Shown here in pieces: positions 37,101 to 50,700 of a DNA stretch of 64,000 nucleotides. The stretch comes from Onchidella celtica. Taxonomy: Eukaryota; Mollusca; Gastropoda; Systellommatophora; Onchidiidae. The position numbers and the translations under genes were made by a program. The notes beneath the pieces are model-generated. The model saw nothing but the letters and a program-made list of their open reading frames with translations, was not told the DNA's origin and ran no database searches. Numbering within the stretch: the first letter of the stretch is position 1; each line of letters starts with the position of its first letter. The stretch is from the NCBI GenBank assembly GCA_963931925.1, contig OZ007571.1, forward strand, positions 11,339,160-11,403,159. Direction: 5' to 3'.

Positions 37101-40100
37101 ATATATACCTCTATTGTCTTTTGTTTTGTTATTAATATTTATGTAAACTATGGCCTGACCGGCCTGACATATATACGCTCTCGTTATTTAGTACTTTTCT
37201 TGTGTGGTAGTGTCCGAGTGTGAGTTAGCTGCCTCTCGTGCAGTCGTAACATCCCCAAGACCCTAACTCTGCTCGTGACATCTGGAGGGGACCCCACTGA
37301 CATCTGAAGAGGACCCGTCACCTTCTGACATCTAGAGAACACTACTATCATCGGAAGAGGACCCCGTCAACAGCTGCAGGTCTACCACTCTAAGACTCCA
37401 CTGTTATTTATGTAATTTTTGTAGTTTATAGTTTTGTATACTGCTGATTTTTTTGTTTTTGTTTCTCCCCCACATGTCTGGCATGTCCTCTCGTCATTGA
37501 TCCTGGGACCACTACGAGGGACTGACAGCTAGCATCAGGAAAAGACAAGACCAGCGCTGTGGACCAAAGGAAAGAGCCAGTCCATTTTGCCCAGTTAAGT
37601 GAACCATCTGTATTTGTCTTCGTTTGAGGGGTTCGTCGTTCCAGCTCCCCTACTTTTGACAGGCATTATTTTTTTCTTTTGTATTAGATTAGATAGGCGG
37701 GAGGTTGGAAGGGATCGAGACTCAGCATACCTCTTTTTGCCAGACTAGCAGATCTAGATGGCGTTTAAAACGGATAGGAGATACGCTTTGCCTTGAATAG
37801 TTCTGTAGGGACCTGTTATTCGTATAGATTGTTAGCGTTCTATCTTCCTCGTATTTTAGGAAGACGTCTCTCCTGTTCTTTTTCTTACCTTTTTGTAGAT
37901 AGTTTCAGGTTAGTCAGGTCTGTTGTCGTTTATTTCTGTTAGTCTCGTCTTACTCTCCATGTAATTCTTTTCCATTATAGTGTTGCATTATTATATTTTG
38001 TATTCATACTTGCTATATTATTGCCTGGGATAAATCACGTGTCTAGGGCACGTTGAGAGATAATCTGGATATTAGAGTTGTTAGGCTGGTATAGCCAAGG
38101 AAGTTCATATCGTGAATATTGATTTATTCCGATTTATAGCAGAGGGAACGCTGCTAGGAGTGTACGGAAAATACACTGGGAATATTACATTGGTATCGTT
38201 AGTAACGACCAATCACGGAAGCAGTAGACTCACTGCTTGAGGATTAGGAGAAATAAGTGGAGTTAAGTGATCACTGAGATAGCTCAACCACTACTTGGTT
38301 GACTAAGACGTACAGTTTGTTGTTGATTTCGTTAATTTCGTTCATACTGCAGGAACGAGCACCCGCAGAGTGCAATTGATAAATTGCTTCAAGGGAGAAT
38401 AAAGTTGGAGATTTTTCAGGAGCTGTCCTCGATTAGGACATTATTATATCGTATTATCGACCGATATCATGGCCGAACTACAGAAATATTTGGAACTGGC
38501 CCAATCATTTGGCATACCGGAAGCTCAGCGTGCTTCTTGGGTAGACCAGAAACTGAAAGAAGAACGAGAAGAAAAGGCCGCGGAGAGATTACGAGAAGAA
38601 AAGGCCGCGGAGAGATTACGAGAAGAAAAGGCCGCGGAGAGATTACGAGAAGAAAAGGCCGCGGAGAGATTACGAGAAGAAAAAGCCGCGGAACGAGAAG
38701 ATAGAGCCGCGGAACGCGCGGAAAAACAGGCTCAAAGAGAGTACGAGCTCGCTTTGAAACAGTTAGAAGCGAAGCAAGCCCAACCTACCGGGGCTCCGGA
38801 AGTTACTTCCAATAATAAAACGAAGCCTAAATTGCCAACCTTTAATGATAAGGTTGATCGTATTGATTCCTACCTACACCGCTTCGAACTCCATGCCGTT
38901 TGCGCGGGGTGGCAGCGTAGTGAGTACACGTCATGCCTCGCCAATCTTTTGACAGGGAGAGCGTTGGAAGTTTTCCATAGCCTCACTATTGATGACGCTA
39001 GGGACTATGACATTCTAAAGACCGCGCTATTAAAGCGTTTCCAACATACGGAAGATGGATTTCATAAGCGTTTCCGCGATTGCAAGCCGGAGGCATCTGA
39101 GAATTTCTCTACTTACGTGGACCGCCTCCGCCACCTACTCAGCCGTTGGACTGAGTTGGCCGGTGTGGAAGAGGGAAACTATAAGAAACTATATGATTTG
39201 ATAATTAAAGACCAAATATATATGTCCTGCCACACGGACCTGGTGGCGCATTTTAAGGAACAAGCCCCCAAAACTACCGTCGAGATAACATCGATAGCGG
39301 AACGGTATGCTGCAGCTCACCCTAATCGATCGTTAGCTAAAGCTAAAGTAAACGAACCGTGTTACGCCGGCGCTGCTACTAAGACACCGGTACCGTCGAG
39401 ACAATCAAGACAGCCCTTTCGACAGTCGCCGCAGGTTCGTCCACGGTCCGAGCCGCCGGTTAGCAGGAGGCAACCGAATCCCCATAAATTTTCTCGGGAC
39501 TGGGAACCCCGATATACACGTCCTTTCCCTACCGGAGGACCGCGTAACAACTACTATCAAGCGCCCACATTTCCTTCTTATCGAGGTACACCTCGAAGGG
39601 ATGATAATCCAGTCTACTGTTATAGATGTGGCGCCGGAGGCCACATTGCGCGACAATGCAGAGTTAGATTAGATGCGGCAAATGCATGCTCTGTAGCATT
39701 CACCGAAAACCGCGGTTACAGAACTAGGAATGCCGAAACCGTAGATAAAGTTATTCCAGTGATGTCCGCCCTCCACGAGCGAGGCGCGCTGACATTGTAT
39801 GAGGGACGAGTAAACGCCATACGAGCATCCGTATTGCGAGATTCAGGCTGTACGACCGTCGGTGTACGTGAATCCCTGGTCCGTCCTGCACAACTCCTGG
39901 ATCGCGATGCGACTTGCATTACTTTTGGTGGTTCAGTTGAACATTTTCGTTTGGCGGAAATATATGTTGACACACCGTTTATAACTGGTGTTGTCACGGC
40001 CTGCGTGCTACCAAATCCGGTCGCCGACCTAATCATTGGGAATATTCCCCACTTAAAGGACGTCTCCGATTGCGAACTCGGGATTTGGGATGATAACGAC

Positions 40101-43100
40101 ATTGCGTGTGTCACGACAAGACAACAATCGCGTCGCCAGAATGACGACACATTACGATCGCCTGTCGTCGATTTGGATGTAACCCCCGAGATTTTTCGTA
40201 ACGAACAGCGCACAGATCCATCACTAAAGCCCCTCTTTGCTAAGATTGATCCGGACAACCCGGATACATCCAGGTTCTGCCTTAAAGACGACCTCCTATA
40301 TCGCGTTTTTCGGGGAAAGCGCGAAACTATTTTGCAATTGGTCATACCGAGATCATTTCGCCGAGACATCACCCGCCTCGCGCACGACACGCCATTGGCG
40401 GGCCACCAAGGCAAAGCGAGAACAAAATCGAGAGTCCTGTCTCAGTTTTTTTGGCCCGGGGTTTACGGGGACATAAATAGCTATGTGTCGCGTTGCGATA
40501 CATGCCAGAAAAGAACCCCCAAAGGAAAAACTTCGCGGGCGCCTATACAAGAGATGCCGCCGGTTTCCACTCCATTTCAGCGAGTTGCCGTCGACATCGT
40601 CGGGCCATTACCGAAGTCGGATAGAGGCCATCGGTTTATTCTATCAGTAATCGATTATGCCACCCGTTGGCCTGAGGCTGTCCCTTTAAAGGAAATATCG
40701 GCCGATCACGTCGCCGAGGCATTGGTGACCATATTCACACGTGTCGGATTCCCGTCCGAATTATTATCTGATAGAGGTCCGCAATTCACCTCTGACCTTT
40801 TCAGGAAAGTATTGGAACTCACGGGCATTAGGCAGAAACTTACGTCGCCATACCATCCACAGTCCAATGGCTGTTGCGAGCGCTGGAATGCCACCATGAA
40901 AGCTATGCTGGCACGCGTTTCCGCCGATAGACCTGGTGACTGGGACCGTCGACTTCCGGCCATCTTGTTCGCATATAGGGAACTCCCAAATGCGACAACG
41001 GGTTTTTCCCCGTTTGAACTGTTATACGGTCGAAAACCACGTGGCCCGATGGCCATTTTACGCGATTTATACGCCGGTTCTGATACCGACGTTCCTGATA
41101 CGCGATCCGCGTATCAGTACATAGTCGATCTCCGACATAGAATAGTTAATGCATGCGACCTGGCTCGACAATTTGCATGCGTACGGACCAGGTCATTTAT
41201 AGGATATCGCGATCGGGGTAGTCGGTTAAGAACCCTGTCAGTCGGAGATCGGGCATTGGTGCTGTTACCAGAAACGAATAACAAACTACTCCTCACTTGG
41301 AAAGGCCCCTTTCTAGTTAAAAAGCGACTCTCGAGAGTTAATTATCTCATTACCATACGTGGTAACGATAAGGTGTACCATATTAATATGTTGAAAAAGT
41401 ATCTTACCGATGATCAAACTCATCACGATCATTCATGCCATGTTGTGGCCCAAGCAAACGCAGCGATGGTCACTATCGATGACAACGACCGGGAGCCATT
41501 ATCTATGACAAGATCGCTCCTATCCTTGCAAGCCACAGAGGACGCGACTTCCGTTAATATCAATCCAGAGCTGGATCAAAGTAAGACACAGGACATCATG
41601 AATCTTGTTCGGGAGTTTTCGCCAGTATTCACTGATTTGCCGGGTAAAACATCCTTAGTTCAACACGTCATCCGGTTGCACTCGGACGTACCCGTGTTTG
41701 TCAAACCCTACCCGCGCCCGCTGCAAGCGCACGACACCATACAGTCCGAGGTGGAAAAGATGCTCAGCTTAGGAGTCATTGAGCGCTCGACGAGCCCTTA
41801 CTGCTCGCCGATTGTACTAGTAAAGAAAACAGACGGTTCCGTTAGATTTTGTATCGATTACAGGAAGCTTAACGCTCTAACCATTTACGATGCTGAACCT
41901 ATCCCGAATCAGGAAGATCTATTTGCGCGATTGGCCGAGTCGTCCGTGTTTTCGAAAATAGATTTGGCTAAAGGCTACTGGCAAATCCCAATGGAAGAGG
42001 CCAGTAAACAGTACACAGCGTTTCAGACCCCTATGGGTCTCATGCAATGGAGATTCATGCCATTCGGTCTCGTAACGGCACCAGCGACATTTGCGAGGAT
42101 GATGAACATCCTATTGCAGCAGACACCATGCGTCCTAAGCTACTTTGACGACATTTGCGCTTTCCATACGGATTGGAAAGGCCACTTAGAAGCACTTCGT
42201 CAAGTGCTTAGTAAACTTCGAGATGCCGGGCTTACAGCTAAGCCTAGCAAAGTCTTCCTGGGTTATACGCAGATTAACTTTCTGGGACATACTATCGCCA
42301 AAGGCGTCCAAACACCGGACGACAGTAAGATAAGTAAGATTTTAAAACTCCAGGCTCCTCATACTAAGAAGCAGGTTCGTAGCCTGTTAGGCTTCTTAAG
42401 CTATTATCGGAAATTTGTTCCTAATTTTTCGGCCCTTACGGCCCCGTTATCCGATCTTACAAGAAAAGACAGACCCAACAAAATTACCTGGAATACGCAG
42501 TGCGCCACCGCGCTCGCGACAGTGCAGCAACTGTTCTCCAGTTCGCCGCTGCTTATACTACCGAATATTAGGCGCACCTTCACCGTCCGAACTGACGCGT
42601 CGGACCAGGGAATTGGAGCTGTTTTGCTTCAGGAAAGAGATGGCTTATTGCGCCCTTGTATGTACGCTAGCCGGAAATTACTTCCGAGAGAGCAGAGATA
42701 CGCTATTATAGAGCGAGAATGCCTGGCGATTGTATACGCCGTAGACGCGTTTTCCCGCTACCTACTTATGACAGAATTCGTCATCGAGACAGACCATAAA
42801 CCGTTGTTATTTTTAAAATCGAACCGAGCCAAGAACGCTCGTTTGACCAGATGGAGTCTGGCCCTTCAGGAATACCGCTTCATTATAAAGGCCATTCCTG
42901 GTGGAGATAATGTCCATGCCGACCTATTATCACGGTTACCTTAATCTTGTTGTATTTTAGTCTGTCATATGTATTGGCGTTGGATACTGATTAGCACCTC
43001 ATTCAGAGACCGAGGGATGGTATCACATATTGTTCACCCATTGTGAACACTTTTCACCTACCCCTGTGCTTTCCTTTGTTCCAACAGCTATTTTACTGAC

Positions 43101-46100
43101 GTCGACCCGTATTTTGGCCACACCAGACGTTGTTGCCCAGGGTCGAGGACGAGAAGATCATGGCAGACCAGGAGTCCAGATCCACTAATGCCATCGATGC
43201 TACTATAGTTATCTTTTCTTGAGTATTATTCATTGTATGTATGCATTCCTGATGACATTCGCACAGGATCAGTGTTGTACTCTAAAATTTTAGAGTTATG
43301 ATTGTTAATGTCTACCTATTTAGAGGTAAGATTTAATCCTCAGAGAGATATATACTTTTGGACGGAGCCTTAAGATTTTCATGAAGTTTTGTCCATCAAT
43401 GATACCCGTCCTGTAGGTTTTTTTCAACTTTAGTACTAGTCTTAGTTATTACCTAGTATTCTTAGTTAAGTTAACCTTTCGAGCAATTTCTCGACTCATG
43501 CCTTCCCTTTACGATAATAATTTATATCGTTAAAATTGCAAATTTTAACTGGGGTGGGGGATGTGTCATGATTCGGATATTATTAAAACTCACGCAGAGA
43601 GTGAGTTGTTGTTGTTTACCAGGGCCATGAGAAATTGGCTGGTGGCCTTGAACGGTCCTCGCGAAATTATAGTTGGTGAGTAAATAAATGTAAAGTTAAA
43701 CTGTTAGATTCACGCTTGTGGGTTTTAATGTTCGTGATTAATAAGTAATGGAGTAGGGGTGAAACAAGGTGGGGACAGTTGACATTGTTAAGTATGACTA
43801 GACAAGTTTTGCACGTTAACTGGCTGGTAGAATAGTGCAGACGTATTACTACAGTTAAAATGGTGGGAGGTTTCGACCTATGAGATAGCTGAACTAATTG
43901 GGCCAGCGGACTAGCACGCTGGGTAGTTAGATAGTATATAACATCGTGTAACGTTCAGATTTAGTGAATACAGACGAGAGAAGCATCGTTTCGTGAAGTA
44001 TCTCCGGTTGGCCAGTACCTGAACTGTGTGGTCTGAAGACTAAGAAGTCCTTGCTAACGGACTGACTGAGCTCTCGAAAGAAAGGTCTGAGTGGGCTGAC
44101 CTTTGAAAGCCCACGCTGCGCTATTTTGATGTTCGCGCCTCTCAGTAGGCGTGAGCAATGGTAATATATCTTAATTATTCAAGTATAATAGAGATCGGAG
44201 ATAGAGAGAGAACTACAGCCTCATAGGAAGACTAAGGAAACCCCAGCTGGCACTCGACCACGAGTGTCCTGTATGATAGATCTATTGCCATAGTATGATT
44301 GGAATAATATAGCACATTGTTGATGAATTGAATAGTGATTGTGCATAAAATATAGTCTTTTGGCAACTGCTTAAATTACCTACAAGCCGAAGAGTGCTTC
44401 TGTAGGCTTTGAACGTACTGGGCTCTCCTAACATTTAAGCCCATATGATTTATGGAGAGTTTGCCTGGCGACTGGCCAGTGGCGACTCAACTGTCACTTT
44501 AAATTGATATCCAGTTTCGTATAATATACCTATTTACTATTGATTGCAGTACCTCCATAGTTACATGAATATCATTGGTTAAGTTATTAATTAGAGTTTT
44601 TGGTTTGAATATATACCTCTATTGTCTTTTGTTTTGTTATTAATATTTATGTAAACTATGGCCTGACCGGCCTGACATATATACGCTCTCGTTATTTAGT
44701 ACTTTTCTTGTGTGGTAGTGTCCGAGTGTGAGTTAGCTGCCTCTCGTGCAGTCGTAACATCCCCAAGACCCTAACTCTGCTCGTGACATACAGGGCTACA
44801 ACAATGAAGAGAAATATATTGCATCCCAAGGTCAATATAAATGTTTGCATTTTTACATTATTATTTGCCATGTATTAGGACCATGTAGACATGTTTAGGA
44901 TATAAGTGTCAAACCAAAACCATAATATTCTGTTATTACTTGATCATTTCGCAAATTACTTGATTTAAAAACAGACATTTGCCACTCTAAGACTGGCTCA
45001 AAATGCATTTGGAATAAGAAGAAGCAAATATTAATACTTTCTTGTTTTCAACATGTTATAATTATCATATAATCAGTGTGTGGGCAATCTTACCTTATAC
45101 ATGCATTCATTATTTCAATAGTTCATCAGTTTGTCATAGAGCAAGTATCACTGTTCATCTTCAGTCCTGGGTTGTAATAGCTTCAAGATATACACTGAAT
45201 CTAGTTACGAGTGAACAACTCACCTTTACACTTATTCATCCATATTACTATATTATTATACAATAGTATGTGTTTATGCCAAGTTAAGTACAAGGAATGT
45301 ATTTCCATACTACTGCAGCACCTAACCAGCTTATGCTTGACGATTTCATCCGGATGTTGTGGGAGCAAAAACCCGACAAAGTGGTGATGTTGACCAACCT
45401 GATTGAAGAAGGAAAGGTCTGATCATTTTCTCTTGCATTTTATTATGGCAAGAGAAAAATGTAGCTGTATCATTTTGTTATTTCGAAGACGAGAACCACG
45501 TTAAAATATGCTACAATGCAGTGTATATTTTGTCAATATCGTCTTACTCCAATTTAAAATACGAAAAGTCCTCTTCTCATATGATGCCAAATTCATGTTA
45601 GTTTTCACTAGAGCAGGTGGTATTTAGCTTTTTTGAAACATGCCACAAGAATAAGTTCCTCTGCAGTCTCATTATAGCCTCCAATAATGCACAAAGGCCC
45701 AGGCCAGCAGTTTTCCCTTTCTTGCTCACATGTGGGACTATACTACAGGGTGTGCTCTGGTGCCTATACCGTAGCCTATTGTGGCCAATTCTCAGTCTGG
45801 TGATCACTGTCTGTTTTCTCCTGTCCAATGTGTGTATGGCAGTGTGTGAAGTAAGAAAACGAGGTCTTTTATTATTTCTGGAATGAATACTTTGCTGTTT
45901 TTAGTTTGACAAATTTCTCTCAGACACACACTTATCCTGTGCTGGCAAAGGACTTAAGATATCATGAGAAAGAGACAGTTTCAAAGTTGACTTAGCTCAG
46001 CAGTACATTAGCTGCAATGACAATATGCTGGGTATTGTTTATAGGTGAAATTCACTGGCCAATAGTGTAGAATTATGACAATATAATAGTGAAAACAATG

Positions 46101-46340
46101 TCCCAGAATAGACAAGAAACAACTTTTAGTTCGTCAAATATTTGTTTAGAAATGAGTGTATGATTGGGTCATCGTAAAGGATAAGAAAAAAATGATATGT
46201 ATTTTGCTTTCTTGTCTTATTTGTACTGTTTTTACAATCAGTTAAATGGACGGAATTCGGATTGCAAACAACAACAAAAAAAAAGTTCATTGGATTAAAA
46301 TGTTGATCAACCCTTTTAAATTTTTTCATGTGCTGTTATC

Positions 46341-46391
<51 letters not shown>

Positions 46392-47694
46392 ACGAGGTGT
46401 GCCCTCGAGTGTTACGGGGTTGGTTTATATGGAATTATAGGTTCGACTGCATTTTAAACTATCGAGAGGTTTTTAAACATTACTCTTCCATACCATGCCA
46501 CATACACTAATAACAATTCGAATAAGTTTTATCAAGGACCTTGCAGGGCCACAAATTTATTACTTTAAATTCCCTAACAATTTCGTCTAACTCTTACATA
46601 CTAAAAAGACAACATCAGCAGCATCAAATGAAAATTCAATAATATCACTAGAAGTTTCCTCTAGATTCTTAAAAGATTATATCATTCTAACTCGTTCACA
46701 ATTTAATTATTACTTATCTATCTTTCAGAAATAGCCTACCTACTATCTAACAAATAATATCTTAATGTCTCAGACGACAATGTTAACACAGTTATTTGTG
46801 CCTACCGCTTAACAAGGATATAACTCGTCAACACAACTGACGTAGTTACATTAGATCTAGATCTACTCTAGGATGGGCTGGCAATCCCCAGCCTCATCCA
46901 GACACATCAATTTCAATTTACAAATGTGTATACCAGACACTCATGCTAGATCTAGTTGCATGTAAAATACATTATAGTCTTGCATTCTTTGGTAGCACTT
47001 CTACTGGAAACTTAAGGTCAGATTCACGTTCATCGTCGAATCAGTTGGTAGATCTAGAAACTTACGATTGGCCCCTGATCCGAGATCAGGGAGCTGGAGA
47101 TAATAGCAGTAGAAAAATTCGTAAGGGCGTATGGTCTCATTCCAATGTCTATCAATGGCATAGACATGGCTTTAACAATCTTCTGATTCTCTCAGGCCGA
47201 ATCCAGCCGACTGCCCTCGCAGATGGATAACAATTCTGCATGGAGTGCTCAAACACAGTAATGGCTCCACTTATATACCAGCGCGGCCATATGCAATTCC
47301 CCAGCCAACTGCCCAAATTTGATTGGTGCATCCATTTCGAGCTCAGCTCGTAGTATTAATAGATTCTATTAATAGTAACAGACAATGTCAAATTAAGATA
47401 TCAAAACCCTTGCCAAAGTCTCTAAACCCTCTACGTTTTATGTACGAATTTACTCACTCCCTTTCTCACCCCTGTTAAAGTTTATCAAATCACGGGGTCG
47501 AAAATTGCACCGTCACTGCTACTCATCCATTTATTCTATCTTGCCCCACTTTCTTTCCATCTCTAAGAAAAAGCGTTACAAAAACAAACTGTCCACGAGA
47601 ATAGTTCAAGGACATTTGCACTGGCTAAAATCAACGCGACCCTGAAATAAACAAACCGTGACCCAGCACGGTAATTCTAGTCCTAACCCTGACA

Positions 47695-47728
<34 letters not shown>

Positions 47729-50700
47729 TTAATTATAAATTTCACAGTAACTTGATGTTTAAATAATAATAAGTTTCTAGCCTCCTTAATCTTTGATTCA
47801 AATTTTGCAGTATGAATTTTAATGTTAGAATTTCCCTTTACTTTGAGTGGGCAAAAACTAGTAGAAATTATTTTCATTGGCTATATAATTCAGATGGACG
47901 GATGAGTTTTATTGACGAGAGAAATACTCCCCCTCCGCCATATACACATCCTATGTCTTCAGACAACTTTATTCATGTCTACATCGGAAGATACTTCTCC
48001 ACAAACATCTAAACATATTTTTTTTTTATTATGGTATTCTTTGAACAGGTCAGGTGTGAGCAATATTGGCCAGACGATGGGGAAATCGTGGTCGGTGGAA
48101 TTTCCATAGAACTTCAAACTACACATGTTTTTGCTGACTACACAATCAGAAAACTTTGTCTGAGCAAGGTGTGTATTTCTATAACACGTGGACATGTATG
48201 GATCTGTGTAAATGAAAGATTTCGTTGACACTTCACAGTCAAATAAGATTGAAGGCTAAGTCAGACAAATGTATTCATTCCATTGTGCAGAAAAAAGCAA
48301 GTCACAACTTGACCCAGTTCCACTTCACCTCCTGGCCAGACAAAGGTGTTCCCGACACGCCCTGGCCACTGGTAGATTTTGAACAACGAGTTGCCTCGTG
48401 CCCAACCACCAAACCTATCGTTGTGCATTGCAGGTGAGTCTCCTTGATACATGATGGAGTATTTCAGTATGTTTCTTTCATGGGGTCCACAATGGGTAAT
48501 GTGTCATTCTGTGTGAGCTTGTGCAGATCATTTATCATTTTCGATCATCATGTTTGTGTTGAGCGGAAAAACCGGGTTTTATACTAAAATGGTGCCATTT
48601 TGGCCATACCTAAGTCGAAAATTGTTAGATCAAATAAAATGAGTGCATGGTGTTAACAGATCTCCAGAGAACACATATTTATTGTGTTTTTGAGATCAGT
48701 ATTTGGATGACTGACCGGAAGATAATAGTTTTCCTTTGTGTTTTGCTAGGACCCATTATAAACTGCAACCTTGACGTATTTGTTCATTAGTTTCTGCTGG
48801 TAATAATTGGCAGGCAAAGCGGACACCACTATTGTCCACCCGTGAACAATGCGGGGGGTGGGGTGGGTGGTGTAAATATATTTACGATAAATCAAAATAC
48901 AATTACATGGGTCACTCCCCCAAAATTGCCAACAGTTTTCAAGGGAAGTCAAATTTTTATTAGCTCAAAGTGTCATCAGCACTAGTTACGCCTCTGCTGC
49001 TCTCTCAGAAATTGATTATAGTTGTCAAGAAACGCTTAACATTGCATGAATCTGTTTGATAATAATTATTAATTACAATGCCGATTCAAACATGGTCATA
49101 CCAGAACACGATAAATGAGGTGCTATGATATTAAATGACATTAAGTTTTTTATGGTCAGTGCTGGTGTGGGACGCACTGGAACATTCATTGCTCTACATC
49201 ATGTGATGAGAGAGGCAGAAGACAAAATTACAATGGATTTCTACTCAACACTGGAAAAACTAAGAAATGCCAGGATGAACATGATACAAACCCTGGTAAG
49301 CTTTGTCAAATTTTGAGACCAAATATTGTTCACACTATTACAATGTGAGTGGTAGTAATTTTCCTTCGCTAAACGACGTACAAGGATGAAACAGACTTTA
49401 GATTTGGAAGAATCGCAATGACATCCAGAAATTAATACCATGCAGAGAAATTATTGATATATCACAAATCTTGCTCATTTGTGAGATCGTTATACAAGTT
49501 TCAATGTTGAGTAAAAGAAACCATTTATGTTATATCCTATGGACAAGTTTATAATTGTCCTGTTCTGAAACTACATGAATAAACATTCCACACTGCAATC
49601 GTTTCTCTCGGACAACTGCCTTTGATTATTCCTTGTCTATGTGATCTTGTCTTCCACATTCTCATCCTGCAGGATCAATACATATTTCTGCATAGAGCTG
49701 CCTATGTGGCAATGATCTGTCAGGGTACAACCGTGACGGCCAGCAAGAGCACAGACAGACTTGAAAAGTTGCAAACATTGTCATCAACAGGGCAAAGTAA
49801 CATGGAGTCTGAATTTGAAGTAAATGTTCATATAGTTAGTCCTTATAATTGCTTCACAGCTTTCTGCATTCTCATAGATTTGTAATAGATTTGGGAATTT
49901 TATTCAGTTTACTAACATCACAACAACAATGTTATTGAAGGGCACAGTAGTTTGGCATGTTTTCATTCTTCATCTAAGGCATTATCAATACTTCATCATT
50001 TTAATTATTCTGATACGATGTTTAAAAAAAATCAGTCCCTTAAACATTAATACTAAGATCTTCAGCAAATGCACATAATTTATTTTTACACTTGTTTTCT
50101 TACATTTTAACCTAAAACTAGGCAGTGCGCAGCGCTTGCTCTGTAGACATCACCACAGTCTTGGACCAGAGCACAGGATCTGATGACGTCACTGAAAATG
50201 TTTATGAGAATAGCCGAACAGCTGATAACAAGCTCAAGAATCGAGTTCATAACATTCTACCAAGTGAGTGGAATGAAAGTACCGGTCGTTGTAAATTTAT
50301 ATGTCTATGCGGTCTGGCATTTCAAATTTTTGCACCATAATAGTTTGACTGACAAAATATAATCTGCAGTACACACCAGTAGAATAAAGTCAATGAATTT
50401 ATGGCAGGCCGCATGATTTTTTTCGTACGAGCTCTACGAGCAGGGAAGCAACACACCCCCAAACACAGATCATCGGCTAAATCTGCCAGGACAAACTATA
50501 ATGAAAATATGCATTCCTTAACAAACCGCAAGACACAGACTGGCTGAGTCAAAGCTGGAGTTCCCTAATTTTAACACAATAACCAGTGACATGTTTAAAA
50601 TTATTTTACACCAGAACGACCCGATGCAGAGTAAAAGAGAATTTTGAGACTGGTTTATATTATGTATTAGTCTATGGACCAACATCCAGCTCAGTATCCA

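Larger units (their letters stand above)
36051..44793 (+). mobile_element. Whole-looking Ty3/gypsy-like LTR retrotransposon, Gmr1-type pol order, TSD TACAG
   Basis: Target duplication TACAG at 36051-36055 and 44789-44793. Two 1,225-bp LTRs at 36056-37280 and 43564-44788 look identical by eye, so the insertion is very recent. Between them: an untranslated leader of about 1.2 kb, one long gag-pol frame (38469-42944), a 0.6-kb 3' region and a purine tract (43551-43563). Pol order is protease, integrase, RT, RNase H, with integrase ahead of RT, as described for the Gmr1 lineage of gypsy-like elements. No break seen. It sits sense to the host gene in intron 16, exactly on the exon 17 splice acceptor. 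No primer-binding site could be matched to a tRNA. Confidence 0.95.

Noticed and set aside
37281-37300. tRNA primer-binding site directly after the 5' LTR
   Set aside because: TCTGGAGGGGACC begins with a TGG as expected but I cannot match it to a tRNA 3' end by eye.
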